From contig NZ_JAGGNW010000018.1 of the NCBI RefSeq assembly GCF_018614875.1, positions 1-64,000 on the forward strand: a DNA stretch of 64,000 nt. Reading direction: 5' to 3'. Positions 40,380 through 49,886 of this stretch are shown piece by piece. This DNA comes from Variovorax paradoxus. Lineage in GTDB: Bacteria; Pseudomonadota; Gammaproteobacteria; Burkholderiales; Burkholderiaceae_C. The translations under genes were made by a program, and so were the position numbers. Below the pieces are notes generated by a model. It worked only from the letters and a program-made list of their open reading frames with translations, was not told the DNA's origin and did no database searches. Position 1 is the stretch's first letter; each line of letters starts with the position of its first letter.

Positions 40380-41405
40380 ATGGCAGTCTCGAAAAAAGCG
40401 CCCGCGCCGCGCGTCCTGTGGAAAGGCGCGATCAGCTTCGGCCTGGTCCACATCCCGGTGGCGCTCTACTCGGCCACCACTGACCACGGCATCGACTTCG
40501 ACTGGCTCGACAAGCGCACCATGGACCCGGTCGGCTACAAGCGCATCAACAAGAAGACCGGCAAGGAGATCGCGCGCGAGAACATCGTCAAGGGCATCGA
40601 GTACGAAGACGGCGAATACGTGGTGCTGAGCGACAAGGAAATTGCCGACGCGTACCCCAAGACCACGCAGACCATCGAGATCGAGAGCTTCGTGCCCGCC
40701 AACGGCATTCCGTTCGTCTATCTCGAGCGCCCCTACTACGTGGCGCCCATCAACCGCGGCGCCAAGGTGTATGCGCTGTTGCGCGAGACATTGCAGCGCA
40801 GCCAACGCATCGGCGTGGCGCGCGTGGTGATCCAGACCAAGCAGCATCTCGCCGCGCTCGTGGCCGTGGGCCCGGGGCTGGTGCTGAACCTGCTGCGCTG
40901 GGGCGCCGACATCCGGCCCTGGACCGAGCTGCCGCTGCCTTCCGAGGATGCGAAGAAGGCGGGGCTGCACGAACGGGAGATCAAGATGGCCGAACAGCTG
41001 GTCGAGGACATGAGCGCCGAGTGGAACCCGGACGAATACAAGGACGAGTTCAAGGACGAGATCCTGCGTCTGGTCGACCGCAAGGTGGCCGCAGGCCAGA
41101 CCGAGACCGTGACCCAGCCCGAGCCCGAGGAAGGCCAGTCCGTCGAGAGCCGCGGCGCGAAGATCATCGACCTCACCGAGCTGCTGCAGCGCAGCCTGCG
41201 CAAGGGCGGCGGCGCCAAGGCGGCTGCGGCCAGCCAGTCTGCCGACGATGAAGAGGACCAGGCAGCGCCCGCGGCAACCAGGGCCAAAGCCAAGTCAAAG
41301 CCCCGGGCGCATGGCAAGACCGCCGCAAAAAGCAGCAGCGGCAGCGGCACCGCGCGCAAGCGCACCGCGGCCAAGACCGCCACGGCCCGGCGCCGCGCGG
41401 CATGA
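40380..41405 (+). CDS. ku: Non-homologous end-joining protein Ku
   Basis: A 341-residue Ku homodimer subunit that binds DNA ends and recruits LigD. The Ku core (LWKGAISFGLVHIPVALYSAT ... ENIVKGIEYEDGEYVVLS ... PFVYLERPYYVAP) is followed by a long basic, Ala/Lys-rich tail from about residue 275 that may bind DNA. GGAG lies 8 bp before the ATG at 40380; an upstream GTG at 40374 is an alternative. The stop overlaps the next gene's start (ATGA), placing it in one operon with the LigD-type polymerase. Confidence 0.95.
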   Translation: MAVSKKAPAPRVLWKGAISFGLVHIPVALYSATTDHGIDFDWLDKRTMDPVGYKRINKKTGKEIARENIVKGIEYEDGEYVVLSDKEIADAYPKTTQTIEIESFVPANGIPFVYLERPYYVAPINRGAKVYALLRETLQRSQRIGVARVVIQTKQHLAALVAVGPGLVLNLLRWGADIRPWTELPLPSEDAKKAGLHEREIKMAEQLVEDMSAEWNPDEYKDEFKDEILRLVDRKVAAGQTETVTQPEPEEGQSVESRGAKIIDLTELLQRSLRKGGGAKAAAASQSADDEEDQAAPAATRAKAKSKPRAHGKTAAKSSSGSGTARKRTAAKTATARRRAA

Positions 41406-42316
41406 GCGATCGAATGAACGACCGAATGGGTACCAGGGCACCGCGCATCACCCACCCAGAGCGCGTGGTCGACGCCGCCAGCGGCATCACCAAGGGAGAA
41501 CTCGCGGCCTATTACGCTTCCGTTGCGCCGCTGATGCTGCCGCATCTCAAGGGGCGGCCCGTGGCGCTGGTGCGCGCGCCCGAGGGCGTGGGCGGCGAGC
41601 TGTTCTTCCAGAAGCACGCGCAGCACAGCGACATCGCGGGCATCAGGCTGCTCGATCCCGCGCTCGACCCGGGGCACGATCCGCTGCTGCAGATCGACAC
41701 CGCCGAGGCGCTCGTCGGCGCGGCGCAGTACAACACCATCGAGCTGCACACCTGGAACGCCACCTCTCGCGCCATCGGCAAGCCCGATCGCATGAGCTTC
41801 GACCTCGACCCGGGCGAAGGCGTCGCCTGGCAGCAGATGCAGGAGGCGGCGCTGCTGGTGCGCGTGCTGCTCGACGAGCTCGGCCTGCCGTCGTTCCTGA
41901 AGACCAGCGGCGGCAAGGGCCTGCACGTGGTGGTGCCGCTTCGGCGCCAGTTCGGCTGGGACGAAGTGCGCGGCTTCTCGCGTGCCATCGTGGAGCATCT
42001 GGCGCGTACCGTTCCGGAGCGCTTCGTGGCCAAGAGCGGCCCGCGCAACCGCGTGGGCAAGATCTTCGCGGACTATCTTCGCAACGGCTTCGGCGCCACC
42101 ACGGTCAGCGCGTGGTCGGCGCGCGCCCGCCCGGGGCTGGGCGTGTCAGTGCCGCTGGAGTGGGAAGAGCTGCCGGACCTGGACAGCGCCGCCCACTGGA
42201 CGGTGGCGCACATCGCCGGGCGCCTTGCCGTCGGCAACACGCCGTGGGATGCGATGGAGGGCAGCCGCACGGGCCTCGGCGCCGCGATGGCGGTGCTCGG
42301 CTTCCTGCCCTCGTGA
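41402..42316 (+). CDS. LigD-type NHEJ polymerase domain protein
   Basis: A 304-residue stand-alone polymerase/primase of the LigD-Pol (AEP) family, used to fill gaps at double-strand breaks. Visible are ITHPERVVDAASGITKGEL, the catalytic acidic motif SFDLDPGEGVAW, and LKTSGGKGLHVVVPL with the nucleotide-binding His. There is no ligase or phosphoesterase domain in this gene or next to it, so the ligase must come from elsewhere in the genome. It is translationally coupled to ku. Confidence 0.92.
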   Translation: MSDRMNDRMGTRAPRITHPERVVDAASGITKGELAAYYASVAPLMLPHLKGRPVALVRAPEGVGGELFFQKHAQHSDIAGIRLLDPALDPGHDPLLQIDTAEALVGAAQYNTIELHTWNATSRAIGKPDRMSFDLDPGEGVAWQQMQEAALLVRVLLDELGLPSFLKTSGGKGLHVVVPLRRQFGWDEVRGFSRAIVEHLARTVPERFVAKSGPRNRVGKIFADYLRNGFGATTVSAWSARARPGLGVSVPLEWEELPDLDSAAHWTVAHIAGRLAVGNTPWDAMEGSRTGLGAAMAVLGFLPS

Positions 42317-42326
42317 AGCCGTTGCC

Positions 42327-43145
42327 CTACTGCGGAATTTCGTCGGTCGTCACTTCGAAGCGCTGCAGCGCGTTGGCGCCGAACACCATGGTGATCGGCA
42401 CGTCGGCCGCGTCGCGCCCGCGTGCAATCACGATGCGGCCGATGCGCGGAACGTTGTGGCGCGCATCGAAGGTGTACCAGCGGTCTCCCAGGTACACCTC
42501 GAACCAGGCGCTGAAGTCCATCGGATAGGGCACCGGCGGAATGCCGATGTCGCCGAGATAGCCGGTGGCATAGCGCGCGGGAATGTTCATGCAGCGGCAC
42601 AGCGTGATGGCCAGGTGGGCGAAGTCCCGGCAGACGCCCGTGCGCTCACGAAAGCCCTCGAGCGCGGTGCGCGTGGGGCGGGCGTTCTGGTAGTCGAAGC
42701 GCAGGTGCCCATGCACGAAATCGCAGATGGCCTGCACGCGGTGCCAGCCCGATGCCGCGCTGGCGAAATTGCTCCAGGCGAACTGCAGCAGTTCGCTGTC
42801 GACCTCGCAGTAGCGGCTCGGCAGCACGAAGGGCAGCGTGGCCACCGGCAGGTCTGCCGCCGCGTGTTCCACGGCGCCGTAGTCCACTGGATCGGCCCAG
42901 CCCGGATCGAACACCACCGCATGGTTGCGCAGCCGCACGCTCGCCACGCCCGCGGGAATCCGCACCCGGGCGCAATGGTTGTTGAAGGTGTCCACGTAGT
43001 AGTCGGTGTGCAGCGGTGGAGTGATGGTGACGTGCTCGCCGTCCTGCAGATCCGCCGCGCGCGAGGGGTGGACGTGCAGCATGTAGACCAATGCCGTGGG
43101 AGCCGTGACGGCGAGTTCGATGTCGAAACCGATCTTGATCTGCAT
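42327..43145 (-). CDS. Transglutaminase-like cysteine peptidase
   Basis: A 272-residue protein. An N-terminal beta domain (MQIKIGFDIELAVTAPTALV) is followed by a transglutaminase core. The triad Cys is in RTGVCRDFAHLAI, the His in WYTFDARHN, and the Asp follows closely. Relatives are peptidases acting on peptidoglycan-related or other peptides, or structural proteins. The start at 43145 begins the conserved beta domain. It converges with the NHEJ operon. Confidence 0.88.
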   Translation of the reverse strand: MQIKIGFDIELAVTAPTALVYMLHVHPSRAADLQDGEHVTITPPLHTDYYVDTFNNHCARVRIPAGVASVRLRNHAVVFDPGWADPVDYGAVEHAAADLPVATLPFVLPSRYCEVDSELLQFAWSNFASAASGWHRVQAICDFVHGHLRFDYQNARPTRTALEGFRERTGVCRDFAHLAITLCRCMNIPARYATGYLGDIGIPPVPYPMDFSAWFEVYLGDRWYTFDARHNVPRIGRIVIARGRDAADVPITMVFGANALQRFEVTTDEIPQ

Positions 43146-43482
43146 TTTTCTTTCTTTCTTCCCTATGTGCGAAATGGGTTGTGTCAGGCTGCACAAGCAG
43201 GCTTCGTGCCGCCTGCTTTCGATGCTACGGCCGCGCGCGCGGCGGGGATGCGGGCAGAGACGCCAGGCCACGTAGGCGGCAGCCAGGGGCTGTCGGTGCG
43301 CTCCTACCCCCCGGGAACCGCCTCTCCCACAAGCGTGGGCGAGCGGCCACTACGGGTAACAGTCTGAGAAAACCATAACCTTTGGAGTCGCTCGCAACTG
43401 CCCCGCGAACCCACTTCCGGTGGCGTGGCGGAGGCCGCAGCGCAAGCACCGAGTTGTTCAATCCGACCTGCTGGAGCGATTC
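43146..43482. other. 337 bp intergenic region before the katE unit
   Basis: Contains the hairpin at 43195-43218 and presumably the promoters of the divergent transglutaminase-like gene and of the small membrane gene + katE. No coding sequence is supported. Confidence 0.5.
43195..43218. promoter_or_regulatory. Perfect hairpin in the divergent region
   Basis: The arms aagcaggc and gcctgctt flank ttcgtgcc. It lies 50 bp upstream of the minus-strand transglutaminase-like gene. It could be an operator or a terminator for minus-strand read-through; it has only a short T run. Confidence 0.4.
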
Positions 43483-43650
43483 ATGGATCTGTCGTCGCTG
43501 TTCGATTCACTCACCGGTGCCTGGGGGGATGAAATCCTGTTCTGGGTGGTGGCCGCCGTGGCGGGCTTCATCTGCCTGATTGCGCTGGTGAACGTGCTGG
43601 ACCTTTTTATCGACAACGAAGCTGAACCTCCCATGAAAGACCCTCGATGA
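43483..43650 (+). CDS. Small membrane protein coupled to katE
   Basis: A 55-residue protein with one membrane segment (EILFWVVAAVAGFICLIALV) between an acidic N-terminus and a short polar tail. GGAG precedes the ATG at 43483. The stop overlaps the katE start (ATGA at 43647-43650), so it is likely translated with the catalase. No family known. Confidence 0.6.
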   Translation: MDLSSLFDSLTGAWGDEILFWVVAAVAGFICLIALVNVLDLFIDNEAEPPMKDPR

Positions 43651-45833
43651 CGCCTCAGAACAAGGCCGCCGCCGGACGCCGCTCGAAGGTCACGGATGGC
43701 AGCAACGCCAAGCAGCAGCAACTCGATGGCTTCGCAACCGATCATGCGCCCAATCTGACGACCAACCAGGGTCTTCAGATCCCCGACAACCACAATTCGC
43801 TCAAGGCCGGCGTGCGCGGGCCCACGCTGCTCGAAGATTTCATCCTGCGCGAGAAGATCACGCACTTCGACCACGAGCGCATTCCCGAGCGTGCGGTGCA
43901 CGCCCGCGGTTCGGCGGCGCATGGCTATTTCCAGGTCTACAAGTCGATGTCGCAGTTCACCTGCGCCGACTTCCTGCAGGACCCAGACGCGAAGACGCCC
44001 GTTTTCGTGCGCTTCTCCACCGTGGCCGGCTCGCGCGGCTCGGCCGACACGGTGCGCGACGTGCGCGGCTTTGCCGTCAAGTTCTACACCCGCGAGGGCA
44101 ACTACGACCTCGTGGGCAACAACATTCCGGTGTTCTTCATCCAGGACGCGATGAAGTTCCCCGACCTCATCCATGCCGTGAAGCCCGAGCCGCACCACGA
44201 GATGCCGCAGGCCGCCAGCGCGCACGACACCTTCTGGGATTTCGTCTCGCTCATGCCCGAGAGCACCCACATGCTGATGTGGACCATGTCGGACCGCGCC
44301 ATCCCGCGCAGCCTGCGCATGATGGAAGGTTTCGGCGTGCACACCTTCCGCTTCGTGAACATGCGCGGCGAGAGCCACTTCGTGAAGTTCCACTGGAAAC
44401 CCAAGCTCGGCATCCATGCCCTGGCATGGGACGAGGCGCAGAAGGTCGCGGGCAAGGACCCCGACTTCCATCGCCGCGACTTGTGGGAGGCCATCGAGCA
44501 GGGCGACTTTCCCGAGTGGGAGCTCGGCGTGCAGCTGGTGCCGGCGGACAAGGCGGGTTCGCTCGGCTTCGACCTGCTCGACCCCACCAAGCTGATCCCC
44601 GAGGAAATGGTGCCCGTGCAGCGCATCGGCCGGCTGGTGCTCAACCGCAACCCCGAGAACTTCTTTGCGGAAACCGAGCAGGTGGCGTTCCATCCGGGGC
44701 ACGTGGTGCCCGGCATCGACTTCAGCAACGACCCGCTGCTCCAGGGGCGCCTGTTCTCCTACACCGACACGCAGATCTCGCGGCTCGGCGGCGCGAACTT
44801 CCACGAGCTGCCCATCAACAAGAGCGTGTGCCCGTTCCACAACTTCCAGCGCGACGGCATGCACCGCCAGGCCATCGCGCGCGGCCAGGTGGCCTATGAG
44901 CCCAACTCGCTGGGCGACGGCAAGGAGTTCAGGGTCGACGGCGGCAGCGTCGGCTTCCAGTCGTTTCCCGACGAGCTCGAGTCGCCCAAGGGGCGCCGGC
45001 GCAGTCCTTCGTTCGACGATCACTTCACGCAGGCGCGGCTGTTCTTCAACAGCCAGAGCGCGGCCGAGAAGGAGCACATCGTCGCGGCCTTCCGCTTCGA
45101 ACTCTCGAAGGTCGAGCTGCCGGCCATTCGCCAGCGCATGGTCGACAACCTGGCGCACGTCGACGAGAAGCTCGCGCGCCGGGTGGCGGAGCCGCTGGGC
45201 ATCGGCGCGCCGGATGCCAAGGCGGCCGCGGGCCGCGCGGGATTCCGCGAGCACCGCATGACGCTGCCCATCGAGGAGTCGCCCGCGCTCAGCATGGCCG
45301 ATACCGGCGACGGCTCGATCCGCACGCGCAGGATCGCGATCCTCGCGGCCGATGGCATCGACTCCGCCTCGCTCAAGCCGATCCGCGACGCGCTCGAGCA
45401 GGCCGGCGGCAAATGCAAGGTGGTCGGCGCCCGCCTGGGCACCATCGCCAGCGCATCGAAGCGGCAGATCGACATCGACATGACCTTTGCCAACGGGCCG
45501 TCGGTCGTGTTCGATGCCGTGCTGATTCCCGGTGGCGCCCAGGGCATTGCGGCGCTTGCGGGCACGGGCGATGCGGTGCACTTCGTGCTCGAGGCCTACA
45601 AGCACTGCAAGGCCATCTGCAGCGTGGGCGAGGGCGTGCAACTGCTCTCCACGCTCGGCATCAGCGCCAACGCGCAGCGCGGGGATGCACCCGCCGGTGT
45701 CATCGTCGCGGCCACGCCGGTCACCAACCTCGGCGACACGAGCGAGGCGACGCGCATCGCGCAGGACTTCATTGCCGCGATTGCAAAGCACCGCCACTGG
45801 GACCGGGTCAACATCGATGCCATCCCGGCCTGA
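43647..45833 (+). CDS. katE: Catalase HPII (large-subunit, monofunctional)
   Basis: A 728-residue large-subunit heme catalase that disproportionates hydrogen peroxide. The active-site His is in RAVHARGSAAHGYFQVY, the Asn lies in the GNNIPVFFIQD region, and the heme-ligating Tyr is in RLFSYTDTQ. The extra C-terminal domain (from about residue 550, RRIAILAADGIDSASLKPIRD) has the DJ-1-like fold that stabilises HPII. Full length compared with E. coli KatE (753). It is translated with a small upstream membrane protein. Confidence 0.96.
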   Translation: MTPQNKAAAGRRSKVTDGSNAKQQQLDGFATDHAPNLTTNQGLQIPDNHNSLKAGVRGPTLLEDFILREKITHFDHERIPERAVHARGSAAHGYFQVYKSMSQFTCADFLQDPDAKTPVFVRFSTVAGSRGSADTVRDVRGFAVKFYTREGNYDLVGNNIPVFFIQDAMKFPDLIHAVKPEPHHEMPQAASAHDTFWDFVSLMPESTHMLMWTMSDRAIPRSLRMMEGFGVHTFRFVNMRGESHFVKFHWKPKLGIHALAWDEAQKVAGKDPDFHRRDLWEAIEQGDFPEWELGVQLVPADKAGSLGFDLLDPTKLIPEEMVPVQRIGRLVLNRNPENFFAETEQVAFHPGHVVPGIDFSNDPLLQGRLFSYTDTQISRLGGANFHELPINKSVCPFHNFQRDGMHRQAIARGQVAYEPNSLGDGKEFRVDGGSVGFQSFPDELESPKGRRRSPSFDDHFTQARLFFNSQSAAEKEHIVAAFRFELSKVELPAIRQRMVDNLAHVDEKLARRVAEPLGIGAPDAKAAAGRAGFREHRMTLPIEESPALSMADTGDGSIRTRRIAILAADGIDSASLKPIRDALEQAGGKCKVVGARLGTIASASKRQIDIDMTFANGPSVVFDAVLIPGGAQGIAALAGTGDAVHFVLEAYKHCKAICSVGEGVQLLSTLGISANAQRGDAPAGVIVAATPVTNLGDTSEATRIAQDFIAAIAKHRHWDRVNIDAIPA

Positions 45834-45987
45834 CGCAGGGCCCTTCTAGTCCGTTCGCGCTAGACCTTCTTGCGAATAGGCGGGGCGCGGGCCCGATCCT
45901 AGACTTTCCTCACGAGGCCTGAACGGCGCGCACTTCCGCGGCGTCGACCCCCGCAACCGCGGGCACGGGCCGAGCGCAGGGGGTCCA

Positions 45988-48147
45988 ATGACGTGGTTTT
46001 CGGGAACGGGGTGGGAGCGCTCGGCACGTCGTGCAGGGGTCGCGGGTGCGCCGGGTCTGGCGGGCGTTCTTTTTCTTCTTCTGCTGCTGGGCCACGGCCC
46101 CCTGGCATCGGCGCAGCAGCAGCAGGCGCCGAATGCCGAGGCCGCCGCCGGCAAGATGGAACAGGCCCGGCTTGCCGACACCGACACCTTGCTGGCATTG
46201 ACCAGCGAGGGTGCGGTGCTCTACGGGCAGGACGCGGTCAAGCTTTCCGGCTACCAGTACTGCAGCCAGGCGGTGGCGCTGGCCGAGGCCGGCGAATTCC
46301 GCCAGAGCGTGCGTGCCGCCAGCAAGGCGCTGCACCTGGCCAATGCCACGCGCGACCCGAACCTGCTGGCCATGGCCAATCGCGACCTGGCCATCGTCTA
46401 CAGCTATTCGGGCCAGCTCGAGAAGGCCGAGGAGTTTGCGCGCGAGGCGCTCAAGCATGAGGCGCGCGATCCCAGGCTGGTGGTCGGCCCGGTGCAGAAG
46501 GTGATCGGCGACGTGCGCACGCGCCGCGGCGACTACGCGGGCGCCGTGCTCAGCTATGACGAGGCGCTGGCCAACAGCTCGCCGCGCTACGCGCCGCTGG
46601 TGCAGGCCTCGCTCGTCAATGCGCTCATCGAATCGGGCGATGCCGCAAGGGCGCGCGAAACGCTGGGGGGCATGGCGCCGCCCAAGGACGCGCCGCTGAC
46701 CGCGCAGCTCGACCGTACCCGTGCACGGCTGCTGCTGGCCGAGAACAAGCCCGCGGAGGCCCGCGACCTGTACCGCGCGCTCACCGCGCGGCAGGTCGGC
46801 ACCGACACCGAGTACTACCGCCTCTGGGCCTGGGACGGCGTGGCGCGCAGCGAACTCGCGCTCGGCCAGAAGCAGGCCGCGGCCGAAGCCATGGCCCGTG
46901 CGCTGGGCGGCATCGACCAGGTGCGCGCCAGGTTCCGCAGCGAAGAATTCAAGATGGGCCTGTTCTCCGACCTGCAGTCGGTGTTCGAGCGCGGCGTCTC
47001 GATCTACAGCGATGCGGGCGATGCGCGCCAGGCCTTCGAAGTGAGCGAGCGCAGCCGCTCGCGCGCGTTGCTCGACGCGGTGCGCGGCCGCGCGAAGATC
47101 AGCGACCGGGCCGCGAACACCGTCGACCTGGCCACGCTGCAAGGCGCACTGGCGCCCGACGAGCGCGTGGTGCAGTTCCACTCCCTGCCCGACCGGCTGC
47201 TGGTGTGGGTCGTCAGCCCCGCCGGCATCGAGGCCAGAACCGTGGCGGTGCGCCGCGAAGAGCTCACCGAGCTGGTCGAGGTGTTCCGCAATTCCATCGT
47301 GCGCGGCCGCCGCACGGCCATCACCAATGCCGACAAGCTGGGTGCGGCGCTGCTTGGTCCGCTGGGGCTGGCAGCGGGACAGCGGCTGATCGTGGTGCCC
47401 CACGGGCCGCTGCACTACCTGCCGTTCCAGGCGCTGCGCTTGAACGGGCGCTACGTGATCGAGTCGCATCCGGTGGCGGTGGCACCTTCCATCAGCATTG
47501 CCGTGCAGCTTGCGCAGCGCACGCCGCGCGTGAGCGCATCGCTCACCGCCTTCGGCAATCCGCGCATCGAGGACAAGTACGACCTGCCGGGCGCCGAGGT
47601 CGAGGTGAAGCAGCTGGCGCAGCTGTTCCCGCGCAACACGGTCTACATGGGCCCGGCCGCCACCAAGACGCAGTTCCGCGACGTGGCCGCGCGTTCGCCG
47701 CTGATGCACGTGGCGGCGCATGCCGAGGCCGATGCGGTCGATCCGCTGTACTCGCGCATCCTGCTGGCCAACGAGGGCGGCAAACAGAACTTCCTGGAAG
47801 CGCACGAGATCCTCGGCCTGCCGATGGACGGCACCGCGCTGGTCACGCTCTCGGCCTGCGAGTCGGGGCTCGGGCGCATTGCGCAGGGCGACGAAGTGCT
47901 GGGCTTCACGCGCTCCTTTCTTTCTGCCGGCAGCTCCAGCCTGATCGCCTCGTTATGGCCCGTGTCGGACGACGCCACGGCCGTGCTCATGGGCACGCTC
48001 TATGGCGAGCTGTCGAAGGGCCGCGACATCCAGAAGGCCATGCAGGCCGGACAACTCGCGGTGCTGAAGGACCCCAAGATGTCCCATCCCTTCTTCTGGG
48101 CGCCGTTCAACCTGATCGGCAACTGGCGCCTCACGGTAGGGAGTTGA
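45988..48147 (+). CDS. Exported TPR-CHAT protease (first gene of the TPS operon)
   Basis: A 719-residue protein. The N-terminal signal peptide (GVLFLLLLLGHGPLASA) suggests periplasmic or membrane location. TPR-like helical repeats occupy about residues 75-340 (NLLAMANRDLAIVYSYSGQL). A C-terminal CHAT caspase-like domain has catalytic His578 (MHVAAHAEAD) and Cys624 (SACESGLG). CHAT proteases cut specific partner proteins. As the first gene of an operon with TpsB/TpsA (1 bp and 7 bp gaps), its natural candidate substrate is the TpsA exoprotein or its transporter; this is inference. Confidence 0.88.
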   Translation: MTWFSGTGWERSARRAGVAGAPGLAGVLFLLLLLGHGPLASAQQQQAPNAEAAAGKMEQARLADTDTLLALTSEGAVLYGQDAVKLSGYQYCSQAVALAEAGEFRQSVRAASKALHLANATRDPNLLAMANRDLAIVYSYSGQLEKAEEFAREALKHEARDPRLVVGPVQKVIGDVRTRRGDYAGAVLSYDEALANSSPRYAPLVQASLVNALIESGDAARARETLGGMAPPKDAPLTAQLDRTRARLLLAENKPAEARDLYRALTARQVGTDTEYYRLWAWDGVARSELALGQKQAAAEAMARALGGIDQVRARFRSEEFKMGLFSDLQSVFERGVSIYSDAGDARQAFEVSERSRSRALLDAVRGRAKISDRAANTVDLATLQGALAPDERVVQFHSLPDRLLVWVVSPAGIEARTVAVRREELTELVEVFRNSIVRGRRTAITNADKLGAALLGPLGLAAGQRLIVVPHGPLHYLPFQALRLNGRYVIESHPVAVAPSISIAVQLAQRTPRVSASLTAFGNPRIEDKYDLPGAEVEVKQLAQLFPRNTVYMGPAATKTQFRDVAARSPLMHVAAHAEADAVDPLYSRILLANEGGKQNFLEAHEILGLPMDGTALVTLSACESGLGRIAQGDEVLGFTRSFLSAGSSSLIASLWPVSDDATAVLMGTLYGELSKGRDIQKAMQAGQLAVLKDPKMSHPFFWAPFNLIGNWRLTVGS

Positions 48148-48148
48148 C

Positions 48149-49879
48149 ATGAAAAGAACAACCGGGATGCGCGCCATCCAACGCTCCACGCCGATCGCCC
48201 TTGCCGCCACCGCCCTGGTGAGCGCCACGCTGCTTGTTGCCGCCCACCGCACGCATGCAGCAGAACCCGAGGCCAATGCGCTACTGCCAACAAAAGATCC
48301 TTGCGGCACCTGCGACCGCCCGCTCGCCCAGGCCACCGGCACCGTCGCGCCGCAAAGCCTGCCCGCCCCGCCGCAGCCACCCGCGGCTACCTTCAGGCTC
48401 AACGACCTGCGGCTCAACGGCGTCAAGGCACTGAGCAACGAGGAACTGCAGGGCCTCACCGCGCCCTACATCGGCCGCGACGTCACGCTCGGCGATCTTG
48501 AAAGCCTGGCGCAGGCCATCACCGCGCGCTACAAGGAGCGCGGCTACTTCCTCGCGCAGGCCGTGGTGCCGGTGCAGACCGTGCGCGACGGCATCGTCGA
48601 GATCAGCGTCATCGAAGGCCGGCTCGGCAAGGTCGAGGTGATCGTTGCACCGGATGCGTCCATCAGCGAGGCGCGGGTGCGCGGCTTCCTTGCACCATTG
48701 CAGCCCGGCGAAGCCGTGAACGCACCGGCCTACGAACGCTCGATGCTGCTGCTGTCGGACCAGCCCGGCATCAAGGTCTCGTCCGCGTTGCAGGAAGGCA
48801 CCCAACCGGGCACCACCGACCTGTCGGTGGAAGTGGCAGCCGCGCCGCGCTGGGCCTTCGCGGCCGAGGCCGACAACCACGGCACCAAGGAATCCGGCCG
48901 CTACCGCCTCGGCGGCACGCTGCGCTGGGCAAGCCCCTTCGGCATCGGCGACAACCTGGATGCGCGCGCCATGGTTTCCAACGGCAACGCGCTGCAGTTC
49001 GGCCGCATCGCCTACGAAGCGCCCATCGGCAGCAGCGGGCTGCGCGCCGGCGTGGGGCTGGCGCGCGTCAACTACGAACTGGGCGGCGCGTTCGCGGAGC
49101 TGGGCGCGCAGGGCAAGGCCGACGTGTTCGACGTCTCGCTGAGCTACCCGGTCATCCGTCAGCGCCAGCACAACCTCTTCCTGCGCCTGTCGGCCGACAG
49201 CAAGAAGCTCACCGACGAGTACACGGCGGTCGACTTCTCGGCACGCAAGCGGGTGCGCGGCTTCGGCCTGGGCTGGACCTGGGAGCGCCGCGACGACTTG
49301 CTGGGCGGCGGCTACTGGGCCAGCACCGGCGCGCTTTATCACGGCAGGCTCTCGATCCGCGACGCCGACAGCCTGCAGACCGACCAGGGCCTGGGCGGCC
49401 ACCGCACCGAGGGCGGCTTCACCAAGGCCACCTTCCAGTTCTCGCGCCTGCAGTCGGTGCTGCCCCAGCACTCGCTGTACCTGGCGCTGGGCGGCCAGTG
49501 GGCCAGCAAGAACCTCGATGCCTCGGAAAAGCTCTCGCTGGGCGGCGCGCGTGCCGTGCGCGCCTACCCCTCGGGCGAATTGCTGGTGGACCAGGGCCTG
49601 ATCGGCACCGTGGAATGGCGCTGGTCGCTCGACGCCGAGTTCACGCCCTTCGTGTTCTACGACGCGGCGCACGGGCGCCAGATCAAGAGTCCGACGATCT
49701 TCGACGCCAGCCCCAATTCGCGCAGCGTGCGCGGCGCGGGCATCGGCTTGAGCTGGACCCGGCCCGGCAACTTCACCATCAACGCCACGCTGGCCTGGCG
49801 CGCCGGCACCGACCCCGCGCGCACCGACGGCGGCGGGCACAACCCGCGGCTGTACGTGCAGGCGCAAAAGACCTTCTGA
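48149..49879 (+). CDS. Two-partner secretion transporter TpsB (ShlB/FhaC/HecB family)
   Basis: A 576-residue outer-membrane protein with a signal peptide. A POTRA domain at about residues 85-165 (RLNDLRLNGVKALSNEELQG ... ERGYFLAQAVVPVQTVRDG) precedes a 16-strand-type barrel. Family signs are the VRAYPSGELLVDQG segment and the terminal Phe (QAQKTF). It exports the TpsA protein encoded directly downstream. A ribosome site GGGAG precedes the ATG at 48149. Confidence 0.92.
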   Translation: MKRTTGMRAIQRSTPIALAATALVSATLLVAAHRTHAAEPEANALLPTKDPCGTCDRPLAQATGTVAPQSLPAPPQPPAATFRLNDLRLNGVKALSNEELQGLTAPYIGRDVTLGDLESLAQAITARYKERGYFLAQAVVPVQTVRDGIVEISVIEGRLGKVEVIVAPDASISEARVRGFLAPLQPGEAVNAPAYERSMLLLSDQPGIKVSSALQEGTQPGTTDLSVEVAAAPRWAFAAEADNHGTKESGRYRLGGTLRWASPFGIGDNLDARAMVSNGNALQFGRIAYEAPIGSSGLRAGVGLARVNYELGGAFAELGAQGKADVFDVSLSYPVIRQRQHNLFLRLSADSKKLTDEYTAVDFSARKRVRGFGLGWTWERRDDLLGGGYWASTGALYHGRLSIRDADSLQTDQGLGGHRTEGGFTKATFQFSRLQSVLPQHSLYLALGGQWASKNLDASEKLSLGGARAVRAYPSGELLVDQGLIGTVEWRWSLDAEFTPFVFYDAAHGRQIKSPTIFDASPNSRSVRGAGIGLSWTRPGNFTINATLAWRAGTDPARTDGGGHNPRLYVQAQKTF

Positions 49880-49886
49880 GGGCACC

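Noticed and set aside
43300..43482. ECF-type or OxyR-type promoter before the katE unit
   Set aside because: A ggaac-like element is present, but no convincing partner box at the right distance could be identified.
43458..45797. Long minus-strand open frame opposite katE
   Set aside because: katE has all catalase active-site motifs on the plus strand; the antisense frame has none.
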